A stretch of DNA of 64,000 nucleotides, taken from NCBI RefSeq assembly GCF_051622035.1, contig NC_135357.1, positions 37,369,691 to 37,433,690 of the forward strand. Reading direction: 5' to 3'. Both the position numbers and the translations under genes were made by a program. Below are positions 47,701 through 59,900 of the stretch, in pieces. The stretch comes from Arctopsyche grandis. Its lineage: Eukaryota; Arthropoda; Insecta; Trichoptera; Hydropsychidae. The number at the start of each line of letters is the position of its first letter. Position 1 is the stretch's first letter. The notes under the pieces are model-generated. The model was not told the origin of the DNA, made no database searches, and saw only the letters and a program-made list of their open reading frames with translations.

Positions 47701-50700
47701 TTAAACTGACTTTATGGAAACAGCTGAACCTCATCCTCCTATATCCTGCACGGCCTGGTCCAGATGGGTATCCCGGGCTGGTACTGCTCCACCTGCACCC
47801 GTAGCAGCTGCGGCAGGAGGGGCAGAAAGTGCAGCCTCATCTTTGTGGCTCCTGGCACACTGTAAACCGTGCCCTTCCTGTTCGTGTCCCATACAAAAGA
47901 ACGATGGCTGCAACCATATGAAATGCACAAAGGTAAGTGCGCAAAGCAGATATGTAGAGAGATAAGCATGAAGATATACAAATACAGAGATGTGGAGGTA
48001 CCGAAGCTACTTACAAGTCGAGATGACTAAAAATAAATAAATACAGTTCAAATCTTCAACAAAACATAATATGCAGAGAGTGCCTAGTATAGGTGTAATA
48101 TATAAAACTTATTTTTTATATGCAGTGTAAGTTTGACTTCTGTTGGGTCTGCTTGGAGAGTTGGAAACGCCACGGTTCAGCCACCGGTGGTTACTTCAGA
48201 TGCACCAGGGAAGAAGCTGCAGCTCGTGCAGAACAAACGAGAGGATCTGCTCTAGCAGAAGCCAGAGTTTGTCAAAAACATCTGATACATATTTGCTACT
48301 CCATAATAAAACCGTTTATACATAAATGGTGTTCAAAATTTAGGTCCAAAACGTGGAAGCTCAAGAACAATGGAGGTTTGCTGTACAGTGTGCTCGATAT
48401 CGTCGTCACGAACAACGTTGGCTCACAGAAAGACCACTTATAGGGGCCACTCCAGCTAAAATCAAAGCCCTAGATCCCAACAGTGAGTAGTTATGTAACT
48501 AAGTATTGACCATTTCTACGCAGCTTGTCAAACTTCAATTTATTTAACAGACACTAGCGGGGGAGTTCTGGAAGCAGCCGCTAGGGAATTGGGATTATCC
48601 CGAAGGATCTTGGTAGGATGTTGTCCCTACACTTTCACACTTCCAGCTACAGCTCCACATAGAGCTGCTTTCCACTACGCTCAAGTAAGATTCCATTCGT
48701 AGTTTCAACTTAAAAACCCAAAACTTGTTTTCACGCAAAAAAAAACTCCAACAGGAAGAGTTGGAGAGGTGTGGTTCTCGCTTGGCGGCACTGATAGCTT
48801 GCGAGGTTATAGAAGCTCCACTGCTCGGTTTGAAAAGAGCTACTGCTGCAGCTCGCAGATGGAGGTTGACTGTTATGAGATTGGTTAGACCACCTGCTCC
48901 TCCAGCTGCACTCTCAGCCCAAGAACTACGCATGATGGTATTCAAAACTTCAAACTTCAAAATGAAATCTTCAACACACGTCTGATATCAATTTTATTTT
49001 AGGCTAGGTATCTGGCTAGAGGCAGACTCGATCCGAGAGATCCTTGGAGGTTCCCGTTGGGTCCTCGTGGAGAACCACTGCGCGTTCCAGATCCCTTGGA
49101 TCCAGATCATACAATACTACAGGTAGATTTCATTTAAATATATTGTATGTATATACAATTATAATACAGTTTAAAATATGGTTCACCTTCTATCTTCCCT
49201 TCCTTTCTTTATACTTACTATGTATTTCCTCACGTTCTTCTCTTCCTTTTTTCTTCATTCATCTTCTTATTTACCTTAGATGGATTTGAGAACCCCAAAG
49301 TCCTTCAGAGAGAACCTTAGAAACTATTCAATTCTTACTAGAGTCGTCTCCCAATTGAGCCCAGTCTTTCATGTGTTAAGCTTATCTGTTTCGCCCAGCT
49401 CTTTCGATGTTGTTCCACTAATTTGATTATATTTTTTTTAGGAACCGCAACTGACTATACCTCCAAGGCCAGCTCCTGAAAGATCGACACCTTCAAATGA
49501 GGCTGATGGTAAATGATTCTTATATTTGATTTTATTGTTCAATATAAATGTGTTTTCCTCATTTTATCAGTTGACTTTCCATACATTATCTTCAATATCA
49601 GTTGAATGGCAACAGGCTATAGTAAAACGAGACGAAATGACTTTTCAGTTTATAGAATCAACGTGTCTGAATACAATATGGATCTAATCATCGCTTTGGA
49701 AATGTCGCGACTTCAAATGCTGGAAGAACAAGCTAGAAGGGGTCAAGAATCGGATGGATGTTCCACTTCACAAGGTCAATACCAATATCATAGCCTAAGC
49801 TTGCTGAATAACTGATTTTCAATGTGTATTTTTATTATTCAGATGCAACTTTACCCCGAAACAGACAACGACCTGCCAGACTCAACATATCCGTCTCCAT
49901 TGGAGCCTCGTCAGATAACGGTATGCTTCCAAAAGTTAATAATTTTATCTTTAATAGTAGTAGTTACTAACAAGCTATGATTTGCGAAAAAGAAGACAAA
50001 AGCCTGTCTGAAGACCAGTTGAAGCTGGCCATCCAGTTGTCGCTTCAAGAACCGGCCCGCTACAGACAGAACGAGTCCAGCAGCGAGACGGATGGAGACA
50101 AGCGTCTCAACGATGGCTCCATGAACAGCGTTGACAGTAACTGCAGCGACGGCAACCCATCCTGGAGTGTCACCAGGGAGAGATGGGAACAAGACTATTC
50201 AGACATGGACTCTCACAGAAGCAACAGACAATCGGAACAAGTCAGTATCTATAAAAATCGTTTAACACTCAAAAGTCACAGAGTGACATTTCCAAACATG
50301 AAATTTCAGGACGAGAGTTGGTCTAGAGCAGCTGATATCACTGTCGGTTACTTCTTAAAAGCTTTGGGAAGAACACCTTTAGATTTGCCCAATCTTGCCT
50401 TGGGATTGGACCTGCTCAGTGCAAAGCAAGATAAATCCAAAGAACTCCTACGCAGACAAGTAAGTACTGATTTGAAGTGCGATCGAATATGAAAATCACT
50501 ATAAAACATGCCATATTTGCAGATGATTGTTAACGAAGACGAAGCAGAAGCTTTCAGAGCTAGAGTAGGCGATTTGGAACAAGCGACGTGCTCTGGATTA
50601 TCTGGATTTATCAACTACTGCAATGATGGTACAGGTTTTTCATTTCAAATTAAACCTTTTTCATTTCAAATTGACCCCTTTTCAATATGAATTTGAAATG

Positions 50701-53266
50701 AAAAATGGTAAATTTGAAATGAAAAGGGGTCAATTTGAAATTAAAAACCTATAATACTTCAGTTTCAAACCTTAATCATTATATCGTATGGATTGTAATC
50801 AATTATTTTACAATAGGTTTGAAGAGTAGACCACCATTGATCAGGTCTGGAGCTGCTGGACAGAGACCCCCTCTGCTTCGTCAGCTCGGTGGTAAAGTCA
50901 GAAGGTCTTGGAGCATGGGAGATATCTCTGTGAGGAGTTCCAGTACAGATGATACCACGTAAGATTAACCCAAACTTTCTCGAATACCAAACGTAACTAA
51001 TAATAAATAACTCAAATTGCCATGACTATTATTTCAATACAATACTTCTTTAGTCGTTGTATCTTTTACATTTTGTTTATGAAATATTTTAAATCACTGC
51101 TTATTACAGTGTATTTCATGAATGATTATATTTTAGATACAGCAAAGTACCCGAAGAGACAATCATCATCACTAATACAGGTAAGTTTACTTAAGCTGTG
51201 TACATTTTTACAAGGCATCAACATTACAATGTATGCAAGCAATTGATATAATCATATCTTAAATTTCAGACCAGTTCCCACGGAAGGATTCTATTCTGAT
51301 CCACAGAGATGTTACTACTCTTCCTCATCCTTCAAAATCTCAACAATCCAACTCAGATAACAAGAAAAATACGCTTACAAAAGCCGTACAGATAGACGCG
51401 CAGCACGAGAGCGAAGAAAACAAAATGACGCAGCCTGAAACTTTCAAAGCACCACACAGTGCCAAAGAAGCAGATGCTCGCAAAAAAGCAGCGCCCAACT
51501 TCTGGGGCGAGTTCTGCTGCGAGAGAAAATGCGTCAAGACTAAAACAGACCAAGCCACTCCGAGATACTACGACAAGAAGGAGAGGCACATGGTGCTGCC
51601 CGAGACTGAAGCACCAAAAACGGTGAGTGTGGACTGCAGGGGCAAAGTCAACCCCGAAATATTCGACTTCAGCGAAAAGACTATTCATTTGCCGGATCTA
51701 AATTCGAGCCATTTGAAAGTCAACACATATCTGACCAAGCTGGCTATCAACAAGCACATAGGACTGCTTAACGACAGTCTCAATCAAAACGAAATAGTCG
51801 GCGACAACTTCAGAAGACACTCTGACCACATCCCAAGAACTAGCGAAAAGTCTAACAAAGTTAAGGCTTCAAGTTCTGAAAAGCACATAGGAGAGAACGC
51901 AAGTAGAGGAGTAGATCTGAATCTGAAACAGAGATCAAATGATTCAAAATCACAGACGTCAAAAGTGGACAGTCCAAAGAAATGTATCAAAATCGACAAG
52001 ATGGTCAAAGTGATGCCTACGCTTAGCATTAAAATATGCGACGAGTCACAAGACCAAAATGCAAACGCTGAAGAAAGCAACAGCACAAAAACCAAAAGAG
52101 GTCTAGAGACTGATAGTAGCAACGAGTGCGAGTCTGAAACTGGAATACCCAAATCTCCAACGCTTTACATATCGGGCGTGTCGATATGCAGGGAGCCTTC
52201 CGTCAAAGTTTCGGATCCTTCTTTTAGGTCTGAACAAAAGTCGCCAAAATCCAGATCTAAAATAGCTTGGAAGGAATACAAAGATACTACAAGTCCTGTC
52301 ATAGTCCACGTGACTTCTCCATCCTTATCTCCGTGCAGCGAGAGAAATGCAGGTGAGACTATGACGACTTCTTCGTATTCTCCTGGGTCGCCTGAGCTGT
52401 ACACTCCGTCTCTACTTCGATCCACCACTCCTACTAGTCCTTTGAAGCAAAGCCACTATTCGAACGATAGTCTGAACATGTTGGACATGCCTGTACTGCC
52501 TCCATCACACTTTAGCGACGACGTCTTCTTCGACGAAGACGACCCAGGATTGATGCTAGATTGTGCTTCAGACTCTAATCATTGCACTCTTAGAGGAACA
52601 GTCTACGCTGGATGTCACGGAGGCGGTATAATGATCAGCAACATGTCCACTTTGGCCACACTAAAACCAGATTGCACCATCTTAAACAAGAAGGCTTTTA
52701 AGCCGAAGAAAAAAGAAGAAGCACTATACGAGAACATATACCCACAATCGAATCAGTTATCGTTTGAAATGTCGCTACCCAACTCTCCGAATCTTTCCAA
52801 GAAGACCATCCAGAAAGCTTGGTCTGCGAGACCTCTGATGAGCGCGCAAGACTTTGCGGGAGAAGATTCCCAAGTTATTCCAAACAAACTCAAGTCTAAA
52901 AGCGCCAACGAGCCAGAACGAGACAGGGAGATGTTTCACTTTCCAAAGTCTTCTACCGACGGTGCTCTGAGCTCTGTCCTTCACGTCCAAGAGTCCAACT
53001 TGAGCTCAGACGATTTCCACGAAGCTCTCTTCTTGTTGGAACGCTCTCCAAAGACCAGAGACTCGAAGAGGCGCAAAAGGAGTAAGAAACGAGACAAATC
53101 CGATAAGGATGGCTCTAAAAAAGATAGAGCTGAACTTTTGAAGCAAGCTGAGGAAGCAGCGTGCAGTTGCATAGAAGAATCAAAAATTGAAAAGAAAATA
53201 GAGGTTGAAATCATTGATAACGATTCGCCTTCCAACGAACAAGATGAAGTCAGCTCAGCTCTGTAA
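41741..53266 (+). CDS. ANKIB1: Ankyrin repeat and IBR domain-containing E3 ubiquitin ligase
   Basis: This is an Ariadne-type RING-between-RING ubiquitin ligase. 23 coding exons join in phase to about 1803 residues: 41741-41909, 42145-42473, 45475-45654, 45726-45954, 46018-46190, 47070-47297, 47374-47460, 47534-47648, 47724-47932, 48126-48266, 48344-48482, 48551-48684, 48755-48937, 49003-49122, 49442-49508, 49649-49774, 49843-49920, 49975-50240, 50310-50459, 50523-50628, 50817-50958, 51137-51180, 51270-53266. Residues 1-226 hold ankyrin repeats after the MGSTSSKF start. RING1 starts at 361 (CGIC...CGHAFC), then the IBR. RING2 is about 551-590, with catalytic Cys566 in NDGCNHMKC and then KFDFCWVCLESW. 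The Ariadne-like helical region follows. UIM-like helices are at about 842-858 and 914-928. The last 664 residues, from one exon, are Ser/Lys-rich and probably disordered. The exon 8 donor is uncertain. Confidence 0.92.
42485..44712. mobile_element. Nonautonomous TIR DNA transposon, copy 2 (ANKIB1 intron 2)
   Basis: Same family as 3340-4505: left end GGTCCGTACGCACCAAACC, right end GGTTTGGTCCGTACGCAGCA, with the same inner blocks and an internal duplication at about 44040-44240. A flanking TGA (42485-42487 / 44712) may be the target repeat. It begins about 12 bp after the exon 2 splice donor. It is interrupted by a LINE at about 42680-43905. Confidence 0.75.
42678..43905 (-). pseudogene. Internally deleted non-LTR retrotransposon (LINE)
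   Basis: The minus strand starts at 43905 with an endonuclease N-terminus (FYQNVRGLKSKLDE, then DILVLTETWLDDSVHDSF). This stops at about 43765 and is joined to a reverse-transcriptase C-terminal half that includes the catalytic FADD box (LLFADDLIFF, about 43705). The RT then runs as an open frame of about 257 codons to 42883. A 3'UTR, the stem-loop at 42713-42759 and an AAAT-type tail ending at about 42680 follow. The motif style is CR1/Jockey-like. Most of the endonuclease and the RT fingers/palm are deleted, so the copy is dead. Confidence 0.75.
46452..46496. repeat. Perfect 17-bp-arm hairpin in ANKIB1 intron 5
   Basis: ACGTAGCTGACAAACTC and its exact reverse complement are separated by an 11-base loop. 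The hairpin lies in the 880-bp intron 5, next to a fragment (46670-46790) related to the foldback at 13.6 kb. Confidence 0.7.
46847..47005. mobile_element. Short MITE with perfect 9-bp target duplication
   Basis: The 159-bp palindromic element (arms about 50 bp, AAAGGGCGGCGGT... / ...ACCGCCGCCCTTT) is flanked by ACTAATAAG on both sides (46838-46846, 47006-47014). It sits in ANKIB1 intron 5, about 55 bp upstream of the exon 6 acceptor. A 9-bp duplication fits Mutator- or Merlin-like groups; 8 bp plus one chance base would fit hAT. Confidence 0.75.
50634..50756. repeat. Inverted repeat filling ANKIB1 intron 20
   Basis: The arms GGTTTTTCATTTCAAATT and AATTTGAAATTAAAAACC, with the inner CATTTCAAATTGACCCCTTT against AAAGGGGTCAATTTGAAAT, make up most of the 188-bp intron. 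It is probably a tiny MITE. The pre-mRNA could fold here without masking the splice sites. Confidence 0.7.
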
Positions 53267-54576
53267 GGTCCACACTGCCATAGAAAAAATATATATATTC
53301 AGATTTGAATTCAAATTATAATAAAAAAAAGACATACATATGTATGTATGTATATGGATAATTTTATAATCGTCATTAAAATATTCTAAAAAAAATAAAA
53401 ACATATTATGTATGTATTATATTATGGTTAATTAAGTAAGCGTAGATCATATATGTAAAATGACTCGTAAAATTCACTGTATGTCTTCATATCTATATAT
53501 ATTGTATACATATTTTGTTTATTATTATTTAAAAAAAAACGCGAAAGACTGAGAAAATCAAAAGAGTCAATAAATACTCTAGTGAGGGCCAACCTTTCTA
53601 CAACTCGTGTGCTATATATGATATTAATCTTTCTATTTTATCTATCTCTTAGATGCGCCAAAAATAGTGTATATAATAATATTTATCATTAATCCTACTG
53701 TGCATGAGTGAACATGAAAAGTTTCGTATTGATTTATAATGCAACACTTCAATACTACTGTTGCACAGCGAACATCATTTATGCACACTATGATTTTAAA
53801 GAACCGACACACTGTTGAGTTATGCGAAAAAAATGTTTTATTATTTATATTATTAACATACTTAGAGCTTCTACGAAATAGTTGAAAATTTATTCATAGT
53901 AAATTTAAAGTGTGTGCCAAAACGAGGTCGATGATTGCGTTCGTATCTTCGCTCAAAATTTTTAATTTTCGATTATTATTAATATAAATAATATTACACA
54001 AAGTAAGTCTTAGAAGTGTTCAAACAATGATTTTATATTACATGTTTATTAATATTATTATTATTATTACATATATGTATGTATGTATACTACGAGTATG
54101 ACCAAAATGAAAAGAAAATTATCAGTTTCAACTAATTATGTAATTTATTTTTATTTTTATTTTGATTACAATTAATCTCGGTATCAAGCTTTATATTGTA
54201 CGATTGAATAAATTATTTTATTTTATATATGTATTAATTTATAAATTTACGATTCTACAAATCATATTCAAAGTTGTGATATGCGTCAGTATTATTATCG
54301 TTTATTTTTACGAAATACGCTTTAATTATTCTGTGATTTCATTTATTATTATAACACAATATACATATATTTATTGTTATCTTCGTATACATATATGTAA
54401 ATATACATATATTATATATTTAAAGATTTTATGTGCTGATGTAGCATATTATTATAACACACAATTATGATTATTATTATAAATATATTTGTACAGTTAT
54501 TTCAATGAATAAACGTTTGTATGATTCGTTCGTTTCAAATTAAAAATGAATTCTTATGAAAAACCTAAATACAAAA
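53267..54576 (+). other. ANKIB1 3' untranslated region and downstream
   Basis: AT-rich DNA after the stop. Candidate AATAAA signals are near 53569 (GTCAATAAATACT), 54203 and 54507. The true end cannot be chosen without transcripts. Confidence 0.45.
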
Positions 54577-55178
54577 CCTTTGAAGGACGGAGCGTCGAGA
54601 TCGAACAAGTGTCCCGAACCGGGGTCGAATATGACCCCACTATTTTTTAATCAAAATACAGCTTTTATCAATACAAATGGGTTCAATATATATATTATTA
54701 ATCATTTTATACATCAACATAAAAAAGTTTTAGTCCTATAGCATGTTTTTGACTATTTTTGTATTAAAAAAAAACCGACAAGCATCCACATGCAAACGCA
54801 CATAGGTAAGGCCAACAGGCGACTGCATGACTCAATAGCCACGCGCCAAAAGCGACGAAAACAATAGCTTACGAAAATATAGCTGTCTCTTTCTCTCGCA
54901 TTGATTCATTGATCAACAAGAATATGCAAGCGAACAGTCAAGAACATGACTTATCGCTACCGCCTTTAAGTCATACTTTGGAACGGAGAAATGTATAAAT
55001 GTATTTTTTTTTATGACGTACCCCTTTTCTAAATCATACAAAATATATTAAAATATATTTATTGTAGTTCATTCTAGGAATACAAGATATATAGGATGTA
55101 TAACTTTGAAAACCACATTGTTATTAGGAAAAACGTAAAAATTGGAGCACTTGCATTTTGCACTTTGGTGAGGGAGGG
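54577..55178 (-). mobile_element. piggyBac-like nonautonomous element, copy 2
   Basis: The reverse complement aligns with 21295-22043 (GACTGCATGACTCAATAGCC, AAGAGACAGCTATATTTTCG, ACCCCGGTTCGGGA). It ends GGTGAGGGAGGG followed by TTAA (55179-55182). The left end is CCTTTGAAGGACGG without an intact TTAA. Shared with copy 1, it helps define the family. Confidence 0.75.
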
Positions 55179-55182
55179 TTAA

Positions 55183-56955
55183 GAACTAGGATCAATTTTT
55201 TGCCTACTTTATCTCTGAGGAATTTGGATCAGTTTAATGGAGCATAGACAGGCTGTAAAAGAACACATTCAGAATCAATTATAAAAAATCAGTTTTATTA
55301 TTTTTTTCATTGAGAATACAAGTAAGACTAGCTGATAATAATGTTTAAAATTAAAATGAAAAAAATAATTAAATACAAAAGGCACGCTATATATGTATGT
55401 ACGAAGTTGCTTCGGAACACAACCGATCAATTATAAGTGCACTAAATATTAAAAATATTGTAGGAATAATTAAAAAAATAATAATATAGATCATTGTTCA
55501 CGTGCAGACTGCAATTGATATACAACGACCGCACTAAATGTCAGTCATTAAACTTGCAAAAACAATCAAATTTAAAATACATATGTATATACAATAATTC
55601 AAAAACGCTTACCCATCTATAGATATATAATATAATATATAGAAAAAGATGCCTCAATTATTACTCTATCATTATTATTGTGTACCAAAAAAATCTAATA
55701 ATTATTATTTGGCACTGAATTTATCAATTTCGCTAACGGCAAGCCCCTAATATAATTCATAATATATTATACATATATAAATATAATAATAAAAAACAGT
55801 TACAATCATATTGCTTAGAATTTGCTCAGTGAGTCAAAATGGTTATTAATATCAATACAATAATACTAAATATTTATGTATATTATTTTATATATGTATA
55901 TAATGAATGAGAATTAATTTATGTATAACAATTTCATATAGAATGTTCCGAGCGAGCGGTTAAAATTTTTAATTGAACTAAACCTTAATAATAAATCATA
56001 AATTTAAACTAAAAATTGATCATTAACTATTTTAAGAAAATGTAAAGTTTAAAATTTGGTATGTATCATTTATTGTAATACAATACATAGCTAGAGTAGA
56101 TCCAATATATGTACATATGTGCATACATCTTCTGTCATATCTAGAAAAACAGCAAAAAAAATGTCAAACAGACTGAAAGCAATTCCAAGTAGTCTTCGAG
56201 AAGAATTTTTTTCCAAATATGACGGTAGATCTATATGCATTGATATCTTATATGCATATATAATTATGGTATTAGATTAACATGCGTCATAATGTAGAAG
56301 ATTATATAACCAAACCCAACGTATCAGATCTAAAATAAAAAGCGACAAACCCTTTAAAATAGACATTTTTCGAACCGTCATTGTGTCAAAAAGACCGGAA
56401 GTAATCGTTTTTTGCATTTCGAAAATCATTATAAGTGGTTAAATCGAAAATATATTCAAGTTAGTCGAACGGCAACTATATATAGAAGTCTTTGCCACAT
56501 TGCTAACATAGATTTCAAAAATGTGTCGACATCATCGTCACAATTCTCAAGATATACAAACACACCCGCTTGAAACACTAATCGCGTGATTAATATATGT
56601 ATATATACAGCTCGGCAGAGGTGTGAGCTCAATCGACCAGTATAGTTCAACTATAACATCTTGCATAATTCATTCCACTATGTACTTAGGCTGTAAGCAA
56701 AGTGTGGATCTCAATTCCAATGAAAAACCGACATCATATAATTTCACATATGCACTGCGCAATATACATATGTAGGATACAATAAGAGCGCATTTTGTAC
56801 AAAGCATAATACACGATTACTCGTTGTTTATCTGCCGACTACCTAGCTATGTGGAATGAATTGTAGGAAAGCAACAAATGATACGTGTCGAAATATAACA
56901 GTGTTGGATCTATTTAAAATAGTGTAAGTCGTGTCGTAGATACAACAGGGTGTCT
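55183..56955. other. Intergenic between ANKIB1 and HGSNAT; HGSNAT 3'UTR at right
   Basis: AT-rich with many TATG/TACA runs. No further gene is supported. The HGSNAT transcript must end here (several AATAAA on the minus strand), but the site is not determinable. Confidence 0.45.
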
Positions 56956-59900
56956 CTACACGGTCAGTATGACGTTCTTTCGATGCAAAACTATTGCTAT
57001 TGACAGCCAGAGCAGCACGGCGAGGGCGTTCATGGCGAGGAGTTGCATGTGCGACGGAAACTCCAGCTTCCACTCGAACGGGAATCGGCCCTTCATCAGG
57101 TCGTGTCCGACGTATATCAAAAGCGCGTTCCGGCCGGCGTAGTAAAACGGACGACCCTCCCACAACGTGTACATGTCGATTATGAAATACAGGAAAGCCT
57201 GAAAGGAACAATGAAGCATGGTTATATCAGCATATCATATATATGTAGGGTTGGAATTGAACGAAAGGCTGATGTACGGGCTATGGCTGAGAAAGAGCAT
57301 GTTACGACTGATTGTGAAAAGGGGCAGAGATGTAACGGTTAGTCGTAGTTGGACCTGTGCTCCGCACGGTTGGTTGCTAAGCCTCCCCACGTATCGTCTT
57401 AATAAACAACATGACTGAAAACGCACGGGTTTGGTCTTCACCTAAGCCGCCACATCCCAACCGTGGTCCTGTATAGCGTCATCTATCAGGATTCTCTACC
57501 ACACATATATATATATATAATATCGCTATTCTGTGTGTCTGTCTGTCTGAGATAGCGCTCGCCGTACTATAATAGTCATTTCGATTCGACATATGTATGT
57601 ACGTCACAGCTAAAATAGTGCCAACAAAACGAACGAATATAATAACATATCAGGAAAAAACTTGTATATATACTGTTTGCTACCAATGTTTCCTAAAGGG
57701 CAATTAGTCTCAGAGCATTTAGCGCCATCTATTGAAAATTTATCAATTAATTTTTCTATAGATGTTTTATATTGTTTATACCATTTATTTTTTCATATTA
57801 AACAATTAAAAATGAATATTAAATTATATATATTTAAAAGGTATTTGAAAAAAATTCGACCGCGTGCAGATCAAACACATGAACGTCGACACATTTCTTT
57901 TAATTTGTTTTTTATTTAATAACTTAATATACCATAACCCATAGAATCATATTTCATTGGGTACAACACTAGTGGTTATATAATACTAGTGGTATATATA
58001 CATAATTAGGTGAAATTTTATTTTAAAAATCAATACCACATAGACTTGACAGGTAGCCCCAAAGCGTCACTGTGGTTATAATAAAAATCACAAAAAAAAA
58101 TAATAAAAATCAAGTAAGAAATATGTACATACATATAATAAAAAACAAATAAATAAGATTGAAAAATTATATCGTGTTATTTATGTAGGATGTGTTCGAC
58201 CAACTCAACATGACTGGCATTGAAGAGGTCCAAGTAATGTGCCAGTAAGTTGAGCGAAGTCGAACAGCTATCGAGAGGGGGGAGTTCATGAGCACGTTTG
58301 ATTTAGCCCTAATTGGCAAAAATGTGATGTTATGTGGGTCGTACCTGTATTAGGAACGCCAGACTGGAAGTCACCAGGCAGAATGAGATGGACCACAGGT
58401 TCTTGTTGATCGGAATGGGTCCGTTGTTCTCCGAGAAGAGGCATAGCGATCCGCCGACGGCTCCGGTGAACAAGGCCCACAGCATCCAACGCATCAAGCG
58501 AGGTCTGAAACGTCGAAATGGATAAAATCAAATGTCAATTGCAGCATTTTGCTGGGTATGACACTAGAAAAAAAAATTCAAAAGCATTTTCGCGACAAGA
58601 ATGGGTCCATTGTTCTCCGAGAAGAGGCATAGCGATCCGCCGATGGCTCCGGTGAACAAGAACCAGAACATCCAACGCATCAAACAAATAGATTGCATGA
58701 CAGAACAATTAGTATTAAATTTTGGGAATCACTGATATAAATTGAGCATTTGAAATTGTATAAAAAAAAGTAAATTTCAAACTAAATAAAGGAATAACAA
58801 TTAATAATCAATTTACAAAACTTTTGTTGTTCTTTTTATACCAGCGAAAGTACAATATAATTAGATTAAAGTTAATACACAATTATAAAAGTTTTTTATT
58901 TATTTAATAATTGAGCACTAAAGTTACCTTCAAAACACATTTGTCATTTTCTATTAAATATTCAATCAATATTCAAAAGTCACCAATACCGTGGATGTGA
59001 GTAAGCCAAGAGCACGCGTGCCGCCTGGACGCCGAGCTGCACGACGAGGGCGCAGCTCAGCGTGCCGAGGAGACCTTCAGGATCGAAAGCGGCCGTCGCT
59101 TTGTACAGACTGCGGAACGACCCACCCTTGTACAGATGATCCTCACCGAAGACCAGACTAAAAAAAAAAAACAAAAACACTTGACATAAACAAACCCCAA
59201 TAAACGGTCACCGTAAATGAAAGACGAGGAATTACATACGTGTCGATATAAGCGGCGGCTCCTCCGGTGCAATTCTTCGCCGTGGAGTTGTCGTGCAATC
59301 CACCGGGACCGAGATATCCCCTCGGACATCCTGGCACCGGAAGGCAGAGACTCAGAGCGATGTGAGCGCCTACTAATAGCAGAGTTACACTCCATTGCCA
59401 CCACGTTGAACGTAGGTCTCGGAAGATTGCAGTACCTGAAGTTTCATAATATCGGTATTTATGTGTGTGTGTGTGTTTCTTTTTTCATTTAGATATATGT
59501 ATGTACCTGGTAAGTAATTGTTTGAAGCGTTTATAGTGAAGCATTCCAGCGTGCCGACGATGAAGTAGGCCAAGCCTAGTCTCTGAAGCACACCGGGGAG
59601 TCTCAACTCCTCAATGATGCGGCCTTTCGAGCTCAACACTATGCCGAGGAATATCAATACGACCGAGCGTCGGAGGATCTGCAATAGGCAAGTGTTTTAT
59701 GTTTGATGAGTTTTACTTTATCTATCTATGTATGTACGTAGTGGTTCGGTGATTACTGGTCACAAAGTCACTAAAATCTCTATAACGGAACATCTGGCAG
59801 CCGAAAAGTCCATCATACTAACGATAACTATCATAGTAACGGTAACTTGAGTGCCAAATATTGTGTATTCGCGATTTTCATGGCAAAAATTGTCTTTGTG

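Noticed and set aside
47516-47704. Reading ANKIB1 exon 8 through to the GTAAAA donor at 47688
   Set aside because: The remaining intron would be only 36 bp, too short for normal splicing.
49280-49430. Extra ANKIB1 exon after a TTACCTTAG acceptor
   Set aside because: No good donor before an in-frame stop, and exons 14 and 15 already join in phase without it.
49580-49640. Earlier acceptor (AATATCAG) for ANKIB1 exon 16
   Set aside because: It leads to an in-frame stop; the acceptor at 49648 keeps the UIM frame open.
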